Shown here piece by piece: positions 12,567 to 20,750 of a stretch of 34,404 bases of DNA. The notes below the pieces were generated by a model, which was not told where the DNA came from, ran no database searches, and saw only the letters and a program-made list of their open reading frames with translations. Made by a program: the position numbers and the translations under genes. Origin of the DNA: a virus; IMG/VR virus record IMGVR_UViG_3300022413_000006, positions 1-34,404 of that record. One strand, 5' to 3'. The number at the start of each line of letters is the position of its first letter. Position 1 is the stretch's first letter.

Positions 12567-12917
12567 ATGGCATGCATCCCATTCGGAGACACGGTAAAAC
12601 AGTTCAGAAAGGAAAAGCGCATTCTTCTGCGTTATTTTTGCGAGGAGCTTAAAATCCCTGCTCAATACTGGTCTAAGGTTGAACTAAATATTAACCCTCC
12701 ACCTTGTGATTTACTTCTCCTGTTGAAGGTGGCAAAAGTTCTACAGCTTACATCAGACGAGCGTAGCAAGCTTTTTAAGTCGTCTCAGCAGTGGGTATCA
12801 AAACCAGATAAAGACATAGCATCTCGTCTTCCAGCTTTCTATCACGGAAATATTGATGATGTTAACCTTGACAGATTGATAGCCGATATCAAATCACTCA
12901 CTACACAAGATGCATAA
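12567..12917 (+). CDS. XRE-type helix-turn-helix regulator (116 aa)
   Basis: Residues 9-62 fit a Cro/CI (XRE) helix-turn-helix: VKQFRKEKRILLRYFCEELK, then IPAQYWSKVELNINPP and LLKVAKVLQLTSDERSKLF. In this family the second and third helices read operator DNA. The C-terminal half is short and has no peptidase motif, so it is Cro-like rather than a LexA-type repressor. It lies between the terminase subunits, an unusual place for a regulator, and could act on the paired GTTAC boxes (inference). Confidence 0.7.
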   Translation: MACIPFGDTVKQFRKEKRILLRYFCEELKIPAQYWSKVELNINPPPCDLLLLLKVAKVLQLTSDERSKLFKSSQQWVSKPDKDIASRLPAFYHGNIDDVNLDRLIADIKSLTTQDA

Positions 12918-12934
12918 CTATATGGAGTGCAACT

Positions 12935-13279
12935 ATGAAGGTAGTATCAGATCTTGAGATTCTATACCAATGCACAGGGATTAGATTCCTGATTCTTAAG
13001 AGGGACGTATACTCTGGCGAAGATGCTGGATATCAAATAGGCATAACTCCTGTAGAAGATATCACAGGAGTTAAAAAGGATTTCTGGATATGGTATCAGA
13101 GCAGGGGTGTCTTACCGGTCAAAAATGCAAGACATCTTGTTCTTGATGTTATTGGCGCTTATCTCGTGTGGATTGAAGACAATTATTCAGAATGTATTGA
13201 TGGAATCATGAATCAGTTAAACATAGGCAATGATGTTGACAGACTTCAGACCATCGATGTTGTCATAGACGGACAGTAA
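12935..13279 (+). CDS. Hypothetical protein (114 aa)
   Basis: No family recognised. An alternating strand and helix pattern (IRFLILKRDVYSGEDAGYQI, HLVLDVIGAYLVWIEDNYSE). GGAG precedes the ATG. It sits between the XRE regulator and the large terminase in a tight rightward operon. Confidence 0.68.
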   Translation: MKVVSDLEILYQCTGIRFLILKRDVYSGEDAGYQIGITPVEDITGVKKDFWIWYQSRGVLPVKNARHLVLDVIGAYLVWIEDNYSECIDGIMNQLNIGNDVDRLQTIDVVIDGQ

Positions 13280-13285
13280 TGCGTA

Positions 13286-14761
13286 GTGAATCATGGTGTA
13301 CAGTTGTCTGGAAATGCTGAAGATGTTCTCAGTCAAGTAGACAGTTTGATTGAGAGGCTCGAATACGACTCCGCCAAAGATGAGTCACGAGCAAAGCTGT
13401 TCGAATTCCTTAGCTGGGTATGGTGGTATCCAGAAGTTCTCAAAGTTGGACGTCATACAAGAGAGATATGTGAGAGAATCACTCAGGCAGTAGATGATTT
13501 TCAAGAAGGCAAGTCCACTTATCTGCTTATTCAAGTGCCGTTCAGACATGGTAAGTCTGACATAGTAAGCCGCGCCCTTCCTCCTTACTTCCTTGGCAGG
13601 ACAAAGAATGATGATGTCAATGTTCTGATGACAGCTTACGGAGGCGGTCTTTCAGAGGGATTCTCAAAGGACTGTAAGAGGATTATCCGTTCTGATGAGT
13701 ATCAAGAGCTTTACCCTGGTCTCTTGCCAGCTAAAGGAAAAGATAACATCTCTGAATGGTCTGTAGGAGAAAGCACTGGCAGTCTCAACTTTGTTGGCCT
13801 GGGTGGTACCGCAGTAGGAAAGGGTGCACACCTCCTTGTTATTGACGACTACTGTAAGAATCGTGCAGAGGCTCGAAGTCGTACCATAAGGAACAAGGTA
13901 TGGGATGCTTTCAGTGTGGACCTGATGTCTCGTCTTGCCAATAGACATATCGTAATCATCACAGCAACGCCGTGGCATGTAGATGATCTGGCTGGACGTC
14001 TGACAAAGCTTATGGCTGAAGAGCCAGACTTTCCAAGGTTTGAAGTAGTGAAATTCCCAGCTGGAGGGGTAGATGGGCCATATTTGTTCCCTGAGTTGTA
14101 CCCTGAGAGCTGGTATCGTATGCAGTATGCATCTCAAGGCAAGCTTGCAGCAGCGAATCTTGACTGTAACCCAACCATAGAGGGTGGAAACAGGTTCTCG
14201 GTAGACGATATTGTGGTGCACGACGACTTAAGCAAGTTCCCAGCAGGGCGATACGTGAGAGTGTGGGATCTAGCGTCAAGCTCTAAGGATAGGTCTGGTG
14301 ATGACCCGGATTACACAGTAGGGACTCTAGGGTTGGCAGTAAAAAAAGAGACAGGAAACGAATTCTGGATTAAAGACGTTGTGTATTGTCAAGAGGAAGC
14401 TCCTAAGAGAGACAAATTAATTATTGACACAATGAAAAAGGATGGACAGCATGTGCCGATTGGGATCGAAGGCTTTGGATCTCAGAAGGACACGTACAAC
14501 AATTTGAAGGCATTGATAGCTGGCAGGCGTATTGTCAAGAAGCTAACTCCTCCAGGTGACAAGGAAGAGAAGGCTTCTGTGATGGAGGCTCCTATGGAAT
14601 ACGGCAATTTCCATATACTGAAAGCCCCATGGAATACAGAGTTTGTCAAGTGGTTTTCTGAATTTCCTGATGGAAATCATGATGATTTTGTTGACAGCGC
14701 TGCCTTAGTTTGGTACATGTCTTATGGAAAGGGGACAGGATCAGCAGCTATAATGCGCTAA
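13286..14761 (+). CDS. terL: Terminase large subunit
   Basis: A 491-aa packaging motor, ATPase plus nuclease. The ATPase shows Walker A QVPFRHGKS (83-91), Walker B LLVIDD (183-188) and coupling motif TATPW (226-230). The C-terminal RNase H-like nuclease shows Asp328 in RVWDLAS, Asp342 in DDPDYTVG, Glu395 in GIEGFGSQ and the acidic cluster NHDDFVDSAALVWY (Asp466, 467, 470). All catalytic elements are present. The start is a GTG at 13286, seven bases after the previous stop, with a weak SD. It docks on the portal and fills the head using ATP. Confidence 0.92.
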   Translation: MNHGVQLSGNAEDVLSQVDSLIERLEYDSAKDESRAKLFEFLSWVWWYPEVLKVGRHTREICERITQAVDDFQEGKSTYLLIQVPFRHGKSDIVSRALPPYFLGRTKNDDVNVLMTAYGGGLSEGFSKDCKRIIRSDEYQELYPGLLPAKGKDNISEWSVGESTGSLNFVGLGGTAVGKGAHLLVIDDYCKNRAEARSRTIRNKVWDAFSVDLMSRLANRHIVIITATPWHVDDLAGRLTKLMAEEPDFPRFEVVKFPAGGVDGPYLFPELYPESWYRMQYASQGKLAAANLDCNPTIEGGNRFSVDDIVVHDDLSKFPAGRYVRVWDLASSSKDRSGDDPDYTVGTLGLAVKKETGNEFWIKDVVYCQEEAPKRDKLIIDTMKKDGQHVPIGIEGFGSQKDTYNNLKALIAGRRIVKKLTPPGDKEEKASVMEAPMEYGNFHILKAPWNTEFVKWFSEFPDGNHDDFVDSAALVWYMSYGKGTGSAAIMR

Positions 14762-14774
14762 ATAGGATGGCGAC

Positions 14775-16388
14775 ATGCCAGAACGAACTCTAAGAGAGCT
14801 GTTAGCTCAGAGAAAACACCCTACTCTGAAAAAGAGGGAGTGTCAAATATTCATCAACATGCTTGCTGCAAGGGGTGGGAGGGAGTACGTCTTAGAGAGG
14901 TTGTCGCGGTTCCCTGCTGAGGCAAGCATAGCTTTCTTTGGTCGATCCAAAAAGGCCATTGGTAGTGGATCAGCATCATTTGTCAAAGTGTCATCTGCTG
15001 AAGGTGACAAAGATTTCTTCGCTCCTGAAAGTCAATTTGTACAGCACAACGTTACTGGTCGTGTTGATCGAGCTCACCTTATCAACCATTGTGGTAGAGC
15101 GATCGAGAAGAAGAAGGAGTTTGTGTTTGGAACTCCTCCTGTCAGGGAAGGGATAGACGTAGACTTTGCTCTTGATGTCACAAGGTCTCGTGTAGGCATC
15201 AATCAGTTCTGGGGTGGAGTCTCTAAGGCAATAGACTGTTGTGGATGGACATGGGTGAGTGTTGATGGGCCAGCTCCACCTGTAGATGCAAATGGCCGGC
15301 CTATTGTCTTATCTGTATCCGACAAGATGGGGTTGAATATACGCCCATACTGGAGCCATTATCACCCAAACCAGGTTGTTGATTGGTGCTTTGATGCAAA
15401 CGGTGATGTGGCTTGGCTCATTACAGAGCATTGTGATTTCGTAAATGACGATCCAAGAGGTGAACCAAGACACGTAAAGACTCGTGTTCTTTGGGAGCCA
15501 GGCGTTGTAACCCAGTATGTGTTTGACGGTGAGGATGAAATAGTTGCTGAGAACTTGGCATTAAATGCTCCTCCTATGGTTCCATTCATCCCGGTTGGCA
15601 ATGTGTCTCCAGAAGCAATAGCATTTGATGACTTGGAGAGTATCCAAAGATCAATCCTTGACTTAACTAGTGCGAATCACGAGTCACTGTTCAAGCAGGT
15701 ATATCCTCAGCTGATTCTTCCTTCAGGGACTCTGCAAGAGACTGCAAGCAAAGCGAACATGAGTTTTGATGAAGCTGCTGATCGTATTCTTGGGTTGGAA
15801 TATCCAATTGAAGAAGATTCTGACACTAAGATGATCACAAGGTACATAACGCCTACGGCTGCTGATCTAAAGATACTCCGTGAAGACATCGATGCTATGA
15901 AGAGGGATTTCTGGCAAGTGTTGGGTGATGCCCTTGAGCGTGAATCCAGGCAAGTAGAGAGTGCAGAGGCTAAAAAGATAGAGCGTATTGATATTGAGTC
16001 TGTTCTTAGATCTCGTGCTGACATGCTTGAGGAAGCTGAAACAAAACTAGTGCAGATGACTAAGGTAATTGACCCTAACTTTAAAGATTACCAGCCAATT
16101 TACTCAAGGTCATTTGACACCCAAGACTTTGAGTCTGAGATGAAGTCTTACATTGGCCTGTCTGGATTGGAAGCTCCTCGTGAAGCAGTAAGAGAGCTTG
16201 GTAGATCTGCATATGCGAAGGCGCGTGAAGTAGGGCTTCTGAAGGTAGATGATGATGTTTGGCAAGATATATCTACAGCTTTTGACGAGATGGCAGAGGA
16301 GGCTCTTCCTCCACCTATCATATTGTCTGCTGAAGAGATTGAAGACGCCGAAGTAATAGATTTAACAGAAGATTCAGAAGATCAATAA
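14775..16388 (+). CDS. Portal protein
   Basis: A 537-aa protein directly after the large terminase. Twelve copies would form the ring through which DNA enters the head and to which the neck attaches. The middle has AIDCCGWTWVSVDGPAPP and a long stem/clip region. An alpha-helical wing follows (ILREDIDAMKRDFWQVLGDA, MLEEAETKLVQM) and the tail is acidic. The layout resembles DUF4055-type portals. Length and position are the strongest support; I cannot see a single diagnostic motif. It ends with a very acidic segment (EEIEDAEVIDLTEDSED). Confidence 0.8.
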   Translation: MPERTLRELLAQRKHPTLKKRECQIFINMLAARGGREYVLERLSRFPAEASIAFFGRSKKAIGSGSASFVKVSSAEGDKDFFAPESQFVQHNVTGRVDRAHLINHCGRAIEKKKEFVFGTPPVREGIDVDFALDVTRSRVGINQFWGGVSKAIDCCGWTWVSVDGPAPPVDANGRPIVLSVSDKMGLNIRPYWSHYHPNQVVDWCFDANGDVAWLITEHCDFVNDDPRGEPRHVKTRVLWEPGVVTQYVFDGEDEIVAENLALNAPPMVPFIPVGNVSPEAIAFDDLESIQRSILDLTSANHESLFKQVYPQLILPSGTLQETASKANMSFDEAADRILGLEYPIEEDSDTKMITRYITPTAADLKILREDIDAMKRDFWQVLGDALERESRQVESAEAKKIERIDIESVLRSRADMLEEAETKLVQMTKVIDPNFKDYQPIYSRSFDTQDFESEMKSYIGLSGLEAPREAVRELGRSAYAKAREVGLLKVDDDVWQDISTAFDEMAEEALPPPIILSAEEIEDAEVIDLTEDSEDQ

Positions 16389-16403
16389 AGAAAGGCTTGA
16401 CAG

Positions 16404-16649
16404 ATGACCAAGGAAGAAAGAAGAGACAAGGTTAAAAAGATTGAAGCGTACATCAAGAGCAACGGTCTTACTGAAGGTGCTATCAACGATATCAACTCAT
16501 TGTTTCCAATGAACAAGGAAACGATTGAGACAGAGTCGGCAAAGAATCAGCCAGCAAAGAAGAAGCGTGGCCGTCCTCCTAAGAGCGCTGTTGTTGAAGC
16601 CGCTGAAGTGGTTGTTGAGAACGATCTTTCACAAGAGGAGACAGATTAA
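16404..16649 (+). CDS. Small AT-hook protein (81 aa)
   Basis: A charged 81-aa protein with a clear AT-hook, KKKRGRPPKS, at residues 52-61. This short motif binds the minor groove of AT-rich DNA around its Arg-Gly-Arg-Pro core. The flanking parts are helical and acidic (EAAEVVVENDLSQEETD). It lies between portal and scaffold, where a DNA-binding protein is unexpected. It might be a packaged DNA-binding protein or an assembly factor; function unknown. Confidence 0.65.
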   Translation: MTKEERRDKVKKIEAYIKSNGLTEGAINDINSLFPMNKETIETESAKNQPAKKKRGRPPKSAVVEAAEVVVENDLSQEETD

Positions 16650-16657
16650 ACATTTTA

Positions 16658-16707
16658 CTCCGGGACTAGCCCGAGACGCCTAAACCCACACGGCGAAAAA
16701 GCAGTGG
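16658..16707 (+). promoter_or_regulatory. Structured leader with possible H-type pseudoknot before the scaffold gene
   Basis: Hairpin CGGG-ACTAG-CCCG (16661-16673), extendable with one bulge. CGCC (16677-16680) can then pair with GGCG (16692-16695), while CCAC in that loop (16686-16689) can pair with GTGG (16704-16707) past an A-rich linker. The scaffold SD and ATG follow at 16717-16731. This could control translation of scaffold and capsid; no known riboswitch class is recognised. Confidence 0.4.
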
Positions 16708-16728
16708 AGACGAACAAAGGATGAGTGG

Positions 16729-17409
16729 ATGAAGATAAAAGACATATTAGCGAAAGTTGTATCAGGTGAAGAGTTATCAGAAGAGGAAACTTCTTTTCTG
16801 AGTGACTACAATGAGCCTGATGTTTCCAAGGCTAAAAGTGAAGCTGCTGCTCTTGCACGCAAGGCTGAGAAAGAAGCGACCAGAGCAAGTGCTGCTAAGG
16901 TTGAAGAAATGGAAGCAGAGCTGGAAGAGCTTAGAGAGCAGCTTGAAGACACTAGTACTGGAAAGAAGAGTGAAGCTCAGAAGCTTGAGCGACAATTGGC
17001 TAAGTTTTCCAAGAAATTGGAAGCAGCTGAGGCTAAAGCACAGTCACTTGAAGCTGAAAAGAATAAGATCCAAAGAGACTACGCTTACGAGTCATTACTA
17101 AGTAAAGTTGATTTCGTAGACCAAGAGGCTCGTGAGATTGGATATCTTGCGCTTCAAAGGAGCGTTGCGGATCTGGATGACTTGTCAGGTGAAGAAGCTT
17201 TGTCTGCTGTTGAAGATCTCAAGTCAAGCTTCCCAAAGCTGGTAAGAGCAGAAGGTGGCAGTGGTACTGGTTTGAAGCCTGGAAATAATGTGTCAGAACC
17301 AACTGAAAACTCATCTGAAGTGGTGAACCAAATAGTTAGCAAACCAAAAGAACAACGTACTGTAGAAGACATCGATAAGATGTGGGCTGCAGCAGAACAA
17401 ATAGAATAA
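16729..17409 (+). CDS. Scaffold protein
   Basis: A 226-aa protein, mostly a long coiled coil: Ala/Glu/Lys heptads from about residue 35 to 125 (ALARKAEKEATRASAAKVEE, AQKLERQLAKFSKKLEAAEA). Then comes a small helical domain, a flexible Gly/Ser/Asn link near residue 180 (GGSGTGLKPGNNVS) and a short C-terminal helix (TVEDIDKMWAAAEQIE) that typically contacts the capsid protein. This is the form of phage GP20-type scaffolds, which guide capsid assembly and then leave. It sits 16 bp before the first capsid gene. Confidence 0.82.
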   Translation: MKIKDILAKVVSGEELSEEETSFLSDYNEPDVSKAKSEAAALARKAEKEATRASAAKVEEMEAELEELREQLEDTSTGKKSEAQKLERQLAKFSKKLEAAEAKAQSLEAEKNKIQRDYAYESLLSKVDFVDQEAREIGYLALQRSVADLDDLSGEEALSAVEDLKSSFPKLVRAEGGSGTGLKPGNNVSEPTENSSEVVNQIVSKPKEQRTVEDIDKMWAAAEQIE

Positions 17410-17425
17410 CCGAAAGGGCTAGATC

Positions 17426-18262
17426 ATGGCAGTCGTAAATCTAAAACAAGAACTATGGATGGCGACTATTGTCACCTTGCTTGAAAAAGCGAGTACGGCA
17501 ATGGCTACCTCCAACACAAATATTGTTCGTGGCAAAGGTGCGGATACATACCACATCATTGGCACGGCAGAAGTGACAACCCAGGATACTCCTGCAGTTG
17601 GAACAGCAATCACATACTCCGAAGTTAGTGACACGAATACTGACTTCCTTCACAACTTGGACAAGACGTTCGGGATTGTGATTCCAGACCGAGACAAGTT
17701 AGAGTCTATGTCTGGCTGGGAAGCGTTGTATTCTCAACGTGGCGGTTACCAGTTGCGCAATGACTTTGATGTCGCTGCTCTTGGTGATCATGCAACGTGG
17801 ACTGACGCTACTGGCGTACCTACGACCGTTGGAACTGATGCTTCTGGAATTCCAGACTTCTACTCCTCGATCGCAGAGCAGCTGGACAGCGCAGACCTTC
17901 CTCCTGAAGGACGTTATGTCATCGTTAATCCTAACGTAATCCAGGCCACTCGTCTGTGGCTTGCTGCTAAGGGCACTGTCCTTGGTGATCAGGTTAGCAT
18001 TAATGGTTTCGTGACCAGGATCTTCGGAATGGACGTTCTGATGTCCCGAAATCTAACGACAGTTACTACTACTGTTCACGGTCGTGCAGGCGTGTATGGT
18101 GAAGGTGTAGCTGCAAATGTACTTGGTGTTCAGGAAATTGAAATGCTCCGAGACAAGGATGAGTGGAATAGTTATATCCGTGGTCGTTTGATTGCTGGAT
18201 ACAAGACTTATGCCGCTGCTCGTGTCTTTGACGTTTCGTTCGAAGATCAAGTGCTTGCGTAA
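17426..18262 (+). CDS. Major capsid protein, copy 1
   Basis: A 278-aa HK97-type capsid protein candidate. It opens with MAVVNLKQELWMATIVTLLE and has the V-T-T-Q-D-T-P-A-V-G-T-A strand motif near residue 50 and the GWEALYSQRGGYQLRND helix region near 97. SGIPDF at 140-145, the RYVIVNPN strand near 163 and the IRGRLIAGYKTYAAARVF end (251-268) complete it. This order is common in major capsid proteins that follow a GP20-like scaffold. A near-identical-length paralogue follows. By hand, 191 of 278 positions match without gaps (about 69%). Confidence 0.85.
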   Translation: MAVVNLKQELWMATIVTLLEKASTAMATSNTNIVRGKGADTYHIIGTAEVTTQDTPAVGTAITYSEVSDTNTDFLHNLDKTFGIVIPDRDKLESMSGWEALYSQRGGYQLRNDFDVAALGDHATWTDATGVPTTVGTDASGIPDFYSSIAEQLDSADLPPEGRYVIVNPNVIQATRLWLAAKGTVLGDQVSINGFVTRIFGMDVLMSRNLTTVTTTVHGRAGVYGEGVAANVLGVQEIEMLRDKDEWNSYIRGRLIAGYKTYAAARVFDVSFEDQVLA

Positions 18263-18273
18263 GTGTTTTGGTT

Positions 18274-18331
18274 GGGCTCTACGAGCTGTGCCTGTTCCCA
18301 TACAGGTTGAATCCCTCCAGCTCTAGAGCCC
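18274..18331 (+). promoter_or_regulatory. Branched stem-loop between the two capsid genes
   Basis: GGGCTCT (18274-18280) pairs with AGAGCCC (18325-18331). GAGCT (18283-18287) pairs with AGCTC (18319-18323). Inside, CCTGT (18291-18295) pairs with ACAGG (18302-18306) around a six-base loop. There is no U-run after it, so it is not a standard terminator. It could set the ratio of the two capsid proteins as a partial attenuator, RNase site or 3'-end stabiliser. The AAAGGAG SD of copy 2 follows at 18341-18347. Confidence 0.6.
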
Positions 18332-18353
18332 GGCTGAAAGAAAGGAGTAAGTC

Positions 18354-19190
18354 ATGGCTGTTGTAAACCTAAAACAAGAGTTGTGGGCTGCCACAATAGT
18401 AACGCTTCTTGAGAAGACGAGTACTATTGTTGGTGTCTCCAACAGAGATATAATTGAAACTGATGGTGCAGATACTTACCGAATAGTTGGAATTGGTGAA
18501 GTCACTACTCAAGATACTCCTGCCGTTGGCACTGCAATTACATATTCACAAGTTACAGACACGAATCAGAGCTTCACGCATAACGTGGACAAGACATTTG
18601 GGATAATCATCCCAGATAGAGACGTCTTAGAGTCTATGGAGGGATGGGAGGCTTTGTATTCTCAACGTGGTGGGTATCAGTTAAGGAATGAGTTTGACGC
18701 TGCTGCGTTAGGTGATTTTATCAACTGGTCCAGTACTACTGGAGTTCCTACAACAGTGGGAGCGGATGCGTCTGGGATTCCAGACTTCTTCTCTTCCTTG
18801 GCTGAGAATATGGATAGCGCAGATCTTCCTGGAGGAGGAAGGTATATTATCGTCAATCCAAGTATGGTTCAAGCATTGCGGATATGGTTCGCTGATAAAG
18901 GAACTGATATTGGTGATGACGTTAGTGTTAATGGTGCTGTAGCAAATGTGTTTGGAATCGATGTATTCATGTCTAGGAACCTCACTAATCTAACTGGTAT
19001 AGATCAAGGTCTTGCTGGGGTGAAGGGGCAGGGTATAGCGATTAACGTGCTAACGCCAGATCTAATTGAGACGCTAAGAGATAAAGATGGTTGGGAAAAC
19101 TATGTTCGTGGACGCTTGATTGCTGGTTACAAAACGTATCAGTCAGATCGAGTATTCAGAGTTGCTCATGGTGACAACGTATTACAGTAA
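18354..19190 (+). CDS. Major capsid protein, copy 2 (paralogue)
   Basis: A second 278-aa capsid protein, aligning end to end with copy 1 without gaps. Conserved blocks include the first 20 residues but one, VTTQDTPAVGTAITY, LYSQRGGYQLRN, SGIPDF and RGRLIAGYKTY. Differences concentrate in residues 22-40, 122-129, 210-220 and 234-240, likely exposed loops. DNA identity is clearly lower than protein identity, so the duplication is not recent. Both keep all blocks, so both are probably functional: a mixed capsid, a pentamer/hexamer split, or a decoration role. It has its own strong SD. Confidence 0.85.
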   Translation: MAVVNLKQELWAATIVTLLEKTSTIVGVSNRDIIETDGADTYRIVGIGEVTTQDTPAVGTAITYSQVTDTNQSFTHNVDKTFGIIIPDRDVLESMEGWEALYSQRGGYQLRNEFDAAALGDFINWSSTTGVPTTVGADASGIPDFFSSLAENMDSADLPGGGRYIIVNPSMVQALRIWFADKGTDIGDDVSVNGAVANVFGIDVFMSRNLTNLTGIDQGLAGVKGQGIAINVLTPDLIETLRDKDGWENYVRGRLIAGYKTYQSDRVFRVAHGDNVLQ

Positions 19191-19201
19191 CAGGTGATGC
19201 T

Positions 19202-19636
19202 ATGGCGATTACAAGACAGTTAGCAGATGATTACTTCGAGCCTCGGAATCATGTCTTGGGAGGCCTTTGGGCCGCTTTTGACACTGAGGACCGTGAAGGA
19301 GCCATACAGCATTCCATACGAAGACTTGGGCAGGAGAGAGCGCATGTAAGGAGAACATCCACCGGTGACTCTCCTGCCGCACAGTCTGACTTGATTGATG
19401 AAGATACAACCACCCCTTCCGACTGGCCCAGAGAAGACCTGGCTGTTTACGAGCAGGCATTGCATATGTTGATTCATAGCGATGCGGTAGCTGATAGTAC
19501 GAAGACCGCACCCAAATGGGCAGGGAAAAGGATTAAAGAGCTTCGTGAAGAAGGTGGAGATCCTAACTTTATAAGCACAGAAGCACGTCGGTACATGGGG
19601 TGGTCGTCTCGTGGAAGACATGTAATTAGAGGTTAA
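19202..19636 (+). CDS. Putative head-tail connector (144 aa)
   Basis: A helical, charged protein following the capsid genes: LADDYFEPRNHVLGGLWAAF, AVYEQALHMLIHSDAVADST, a C-terminal KWAGKRIKELREEGGDPNFI segment and basic SRGRHVIRG. The position and size (about 140 aa) fit the head-tail adaptor that binds below the portal, as in the HK97 gp6 and SPP1 gp15 groups. The assignment is mainly from gene order; no diagnostic motif is visible. Confidence 0.55.
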   Translation: MAITRQLADDYFEPRNHVLGGLWAAFDTEDREGAIQHSIRRLGQERAHVRRTSTGDSPAAQSDLIDEDTTTPSDWPREDLAVYEQALHMLIHSDAVADSTKTAPKWAGKRIKELREEGGDPNFISTEARRYMGWSSRGRHVIRG

Positions 19637-19637
19637 A

Positions 19638-20750
19638 ATGGAAGAACCTTTGAAAGATTTAAGGGAGGAAGTAAACTGGCATAAGTCAAGTTTTATTCCT
19701 GTCTTATTGAAGTCGAGGGATAAAATACAAGCAGCTATTGCTGATGCAGCTAAGAAAAGATCTTTTGCTGCAAGCAGGAGTGAGCAGAGAAAGCTTTATG
19801 ATCGTATAATCCGAGAATACGAGATCATGGCGGAACAAATAGACAAAATAATTAAGCGCGGTGTTGTAAGGACATCTACTTCCTTTCGTAAGGTTGCGAA
19901 GAATGACCTTAAACAGTCGTCCTTACCTAGTTCCAGCGCATTGATACCCAAGTTCAGCGATGATCTTGTCTCGGATTGGTTTCGTGAGATAGGAATAGTT
20001 GATGGAGGTCGCAAAGGCGTTAATGCTACTCCATTGGCAGCTGTGAAAACAACAAATATGGCCAGGTCTGATATACGTCAAATCCGAACAGTCGTATCAA
20101 GCGTATTGGCTGAAGCGGCTCTTACCGGATTAACATCTGCGCAGATCTCAAAAGCTATGAGAGAGGCTGTATCTCCTCTTTCAGATACAAAAGCCTTGGA
20201 TTCCTGGAAATTCATTGACAAGTCAGGCAAGAGATGGACCAAGAACAACTATTTCAACATGGTTGCTCGAACTGTACCGGCCACAATCTCCAGGGAGGCA
20301 TACAAGGAGAGTATGATCTCTGCAGGTGTAGAGTTGTTTGAACAGACAGGGAAGAAGGAAGATTTGATAAGGTTTGATTTGGCAGAGATTACGGGTGGAA
20401 GTCAGCCTTGCCCTATATGTGCTCGTTGGAGGGGCGTTATCATCTCTATCTCTGGTGCGAATAAAGACTTCCCAAGTTTACAGGACGCGCTTGATGCAGG
20501 CGTGTGGCACCCAAACTGTGTATGTTCACACGCATATGTGGATATGGATCTGGAGAAGTCACGGGTTGAGTCTCAATCCAAGTTAAAGAATCCATCAAAG
20601 CCTACTCCTGAAGAGTGGAATAGGTATGCTGATGAAGTCCAAGCTCGTGCCAAGGATGATGTGAAGACTGATGCTGATCAAGGCGTGATCAAGAGTGCAG
20701 GGAAGAAAGACTCTTCAATAAAAGCTCAGGCAACAGTGAAGAGGAAATAA
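19638..20750 (+). CDS. Minor capsid/head morphogenesis protein (Mu gpF/SPP1 gp7-like)
   Basis: A 370-aa protein. The C-terminal half contains the Phage_min_cap2/Mu F-like signature: ARTVPATISREAYKESM near 210-226, then QPCPICARWRGVIISIS (Cys-x2-Cys) near 256-272 and GVWHPNCVCSHAYVD (His-Pro-Asn-Cys) near 289-303. The C-P-I-C and H-P-N-C pairs probably bind a metal. The N-terminal 130 residues are helical and basic. In related phages this protein is present in few copies per virion and may travel with DNA. The stop shares a base with the next start (TAATG). Confidence 0.78.
   Translation: MEEPLKDLREEVNWHKSSFIPVLLKSRDKIQAAIADAAKKRSFAASRSEQRKLYDRIIREYEIMAEQIDKIIKRGVVRTSTSFRKVAKNDLKQSSLPSSSALIPKFSDDLVSDWFREIGIVDGGRKGVNATPLAAVKTTNMARSDIRQIRTVVSSVLAEAALTGLTSAQISKAMREAVSPLSDTKALDSWKFIDKSGKRWTKNNYFNMVARTVPATISREAYKESMISAGVELFEQTGKKEDLIRFDLAEITGGSQPCPICARWRGVIISISGANKDFPSLQDALDAGVWHPNCVCSHAYVDMDLEKSRVESQSKLKNPSKPTPEEWNRYADEVQARAKDDVKTDADQGVIKSAGKKDSSIKAQATVKRK

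Noticed and set aside
12567-12917. Lysogeny repressor and temperate lifestyle
   Set aside because: The helix-turn-helix protein lacks a peptidase domain and no integrase, excisionase or attachment site is visible, so temperate life is not supported.
13664-14221. Leftward 185-aa frame opposite the large terminase gene
   Set aside because: Antisense to a conserved ATPase core. No SD or promoter, and the sense frame explains it fully.
18274-18331. Rho-independent terminator between the capsid genes
   Set aside because: The stem is strong but no U-run follows, and the stem is branched, so it is listed as a regulatory structure instead.
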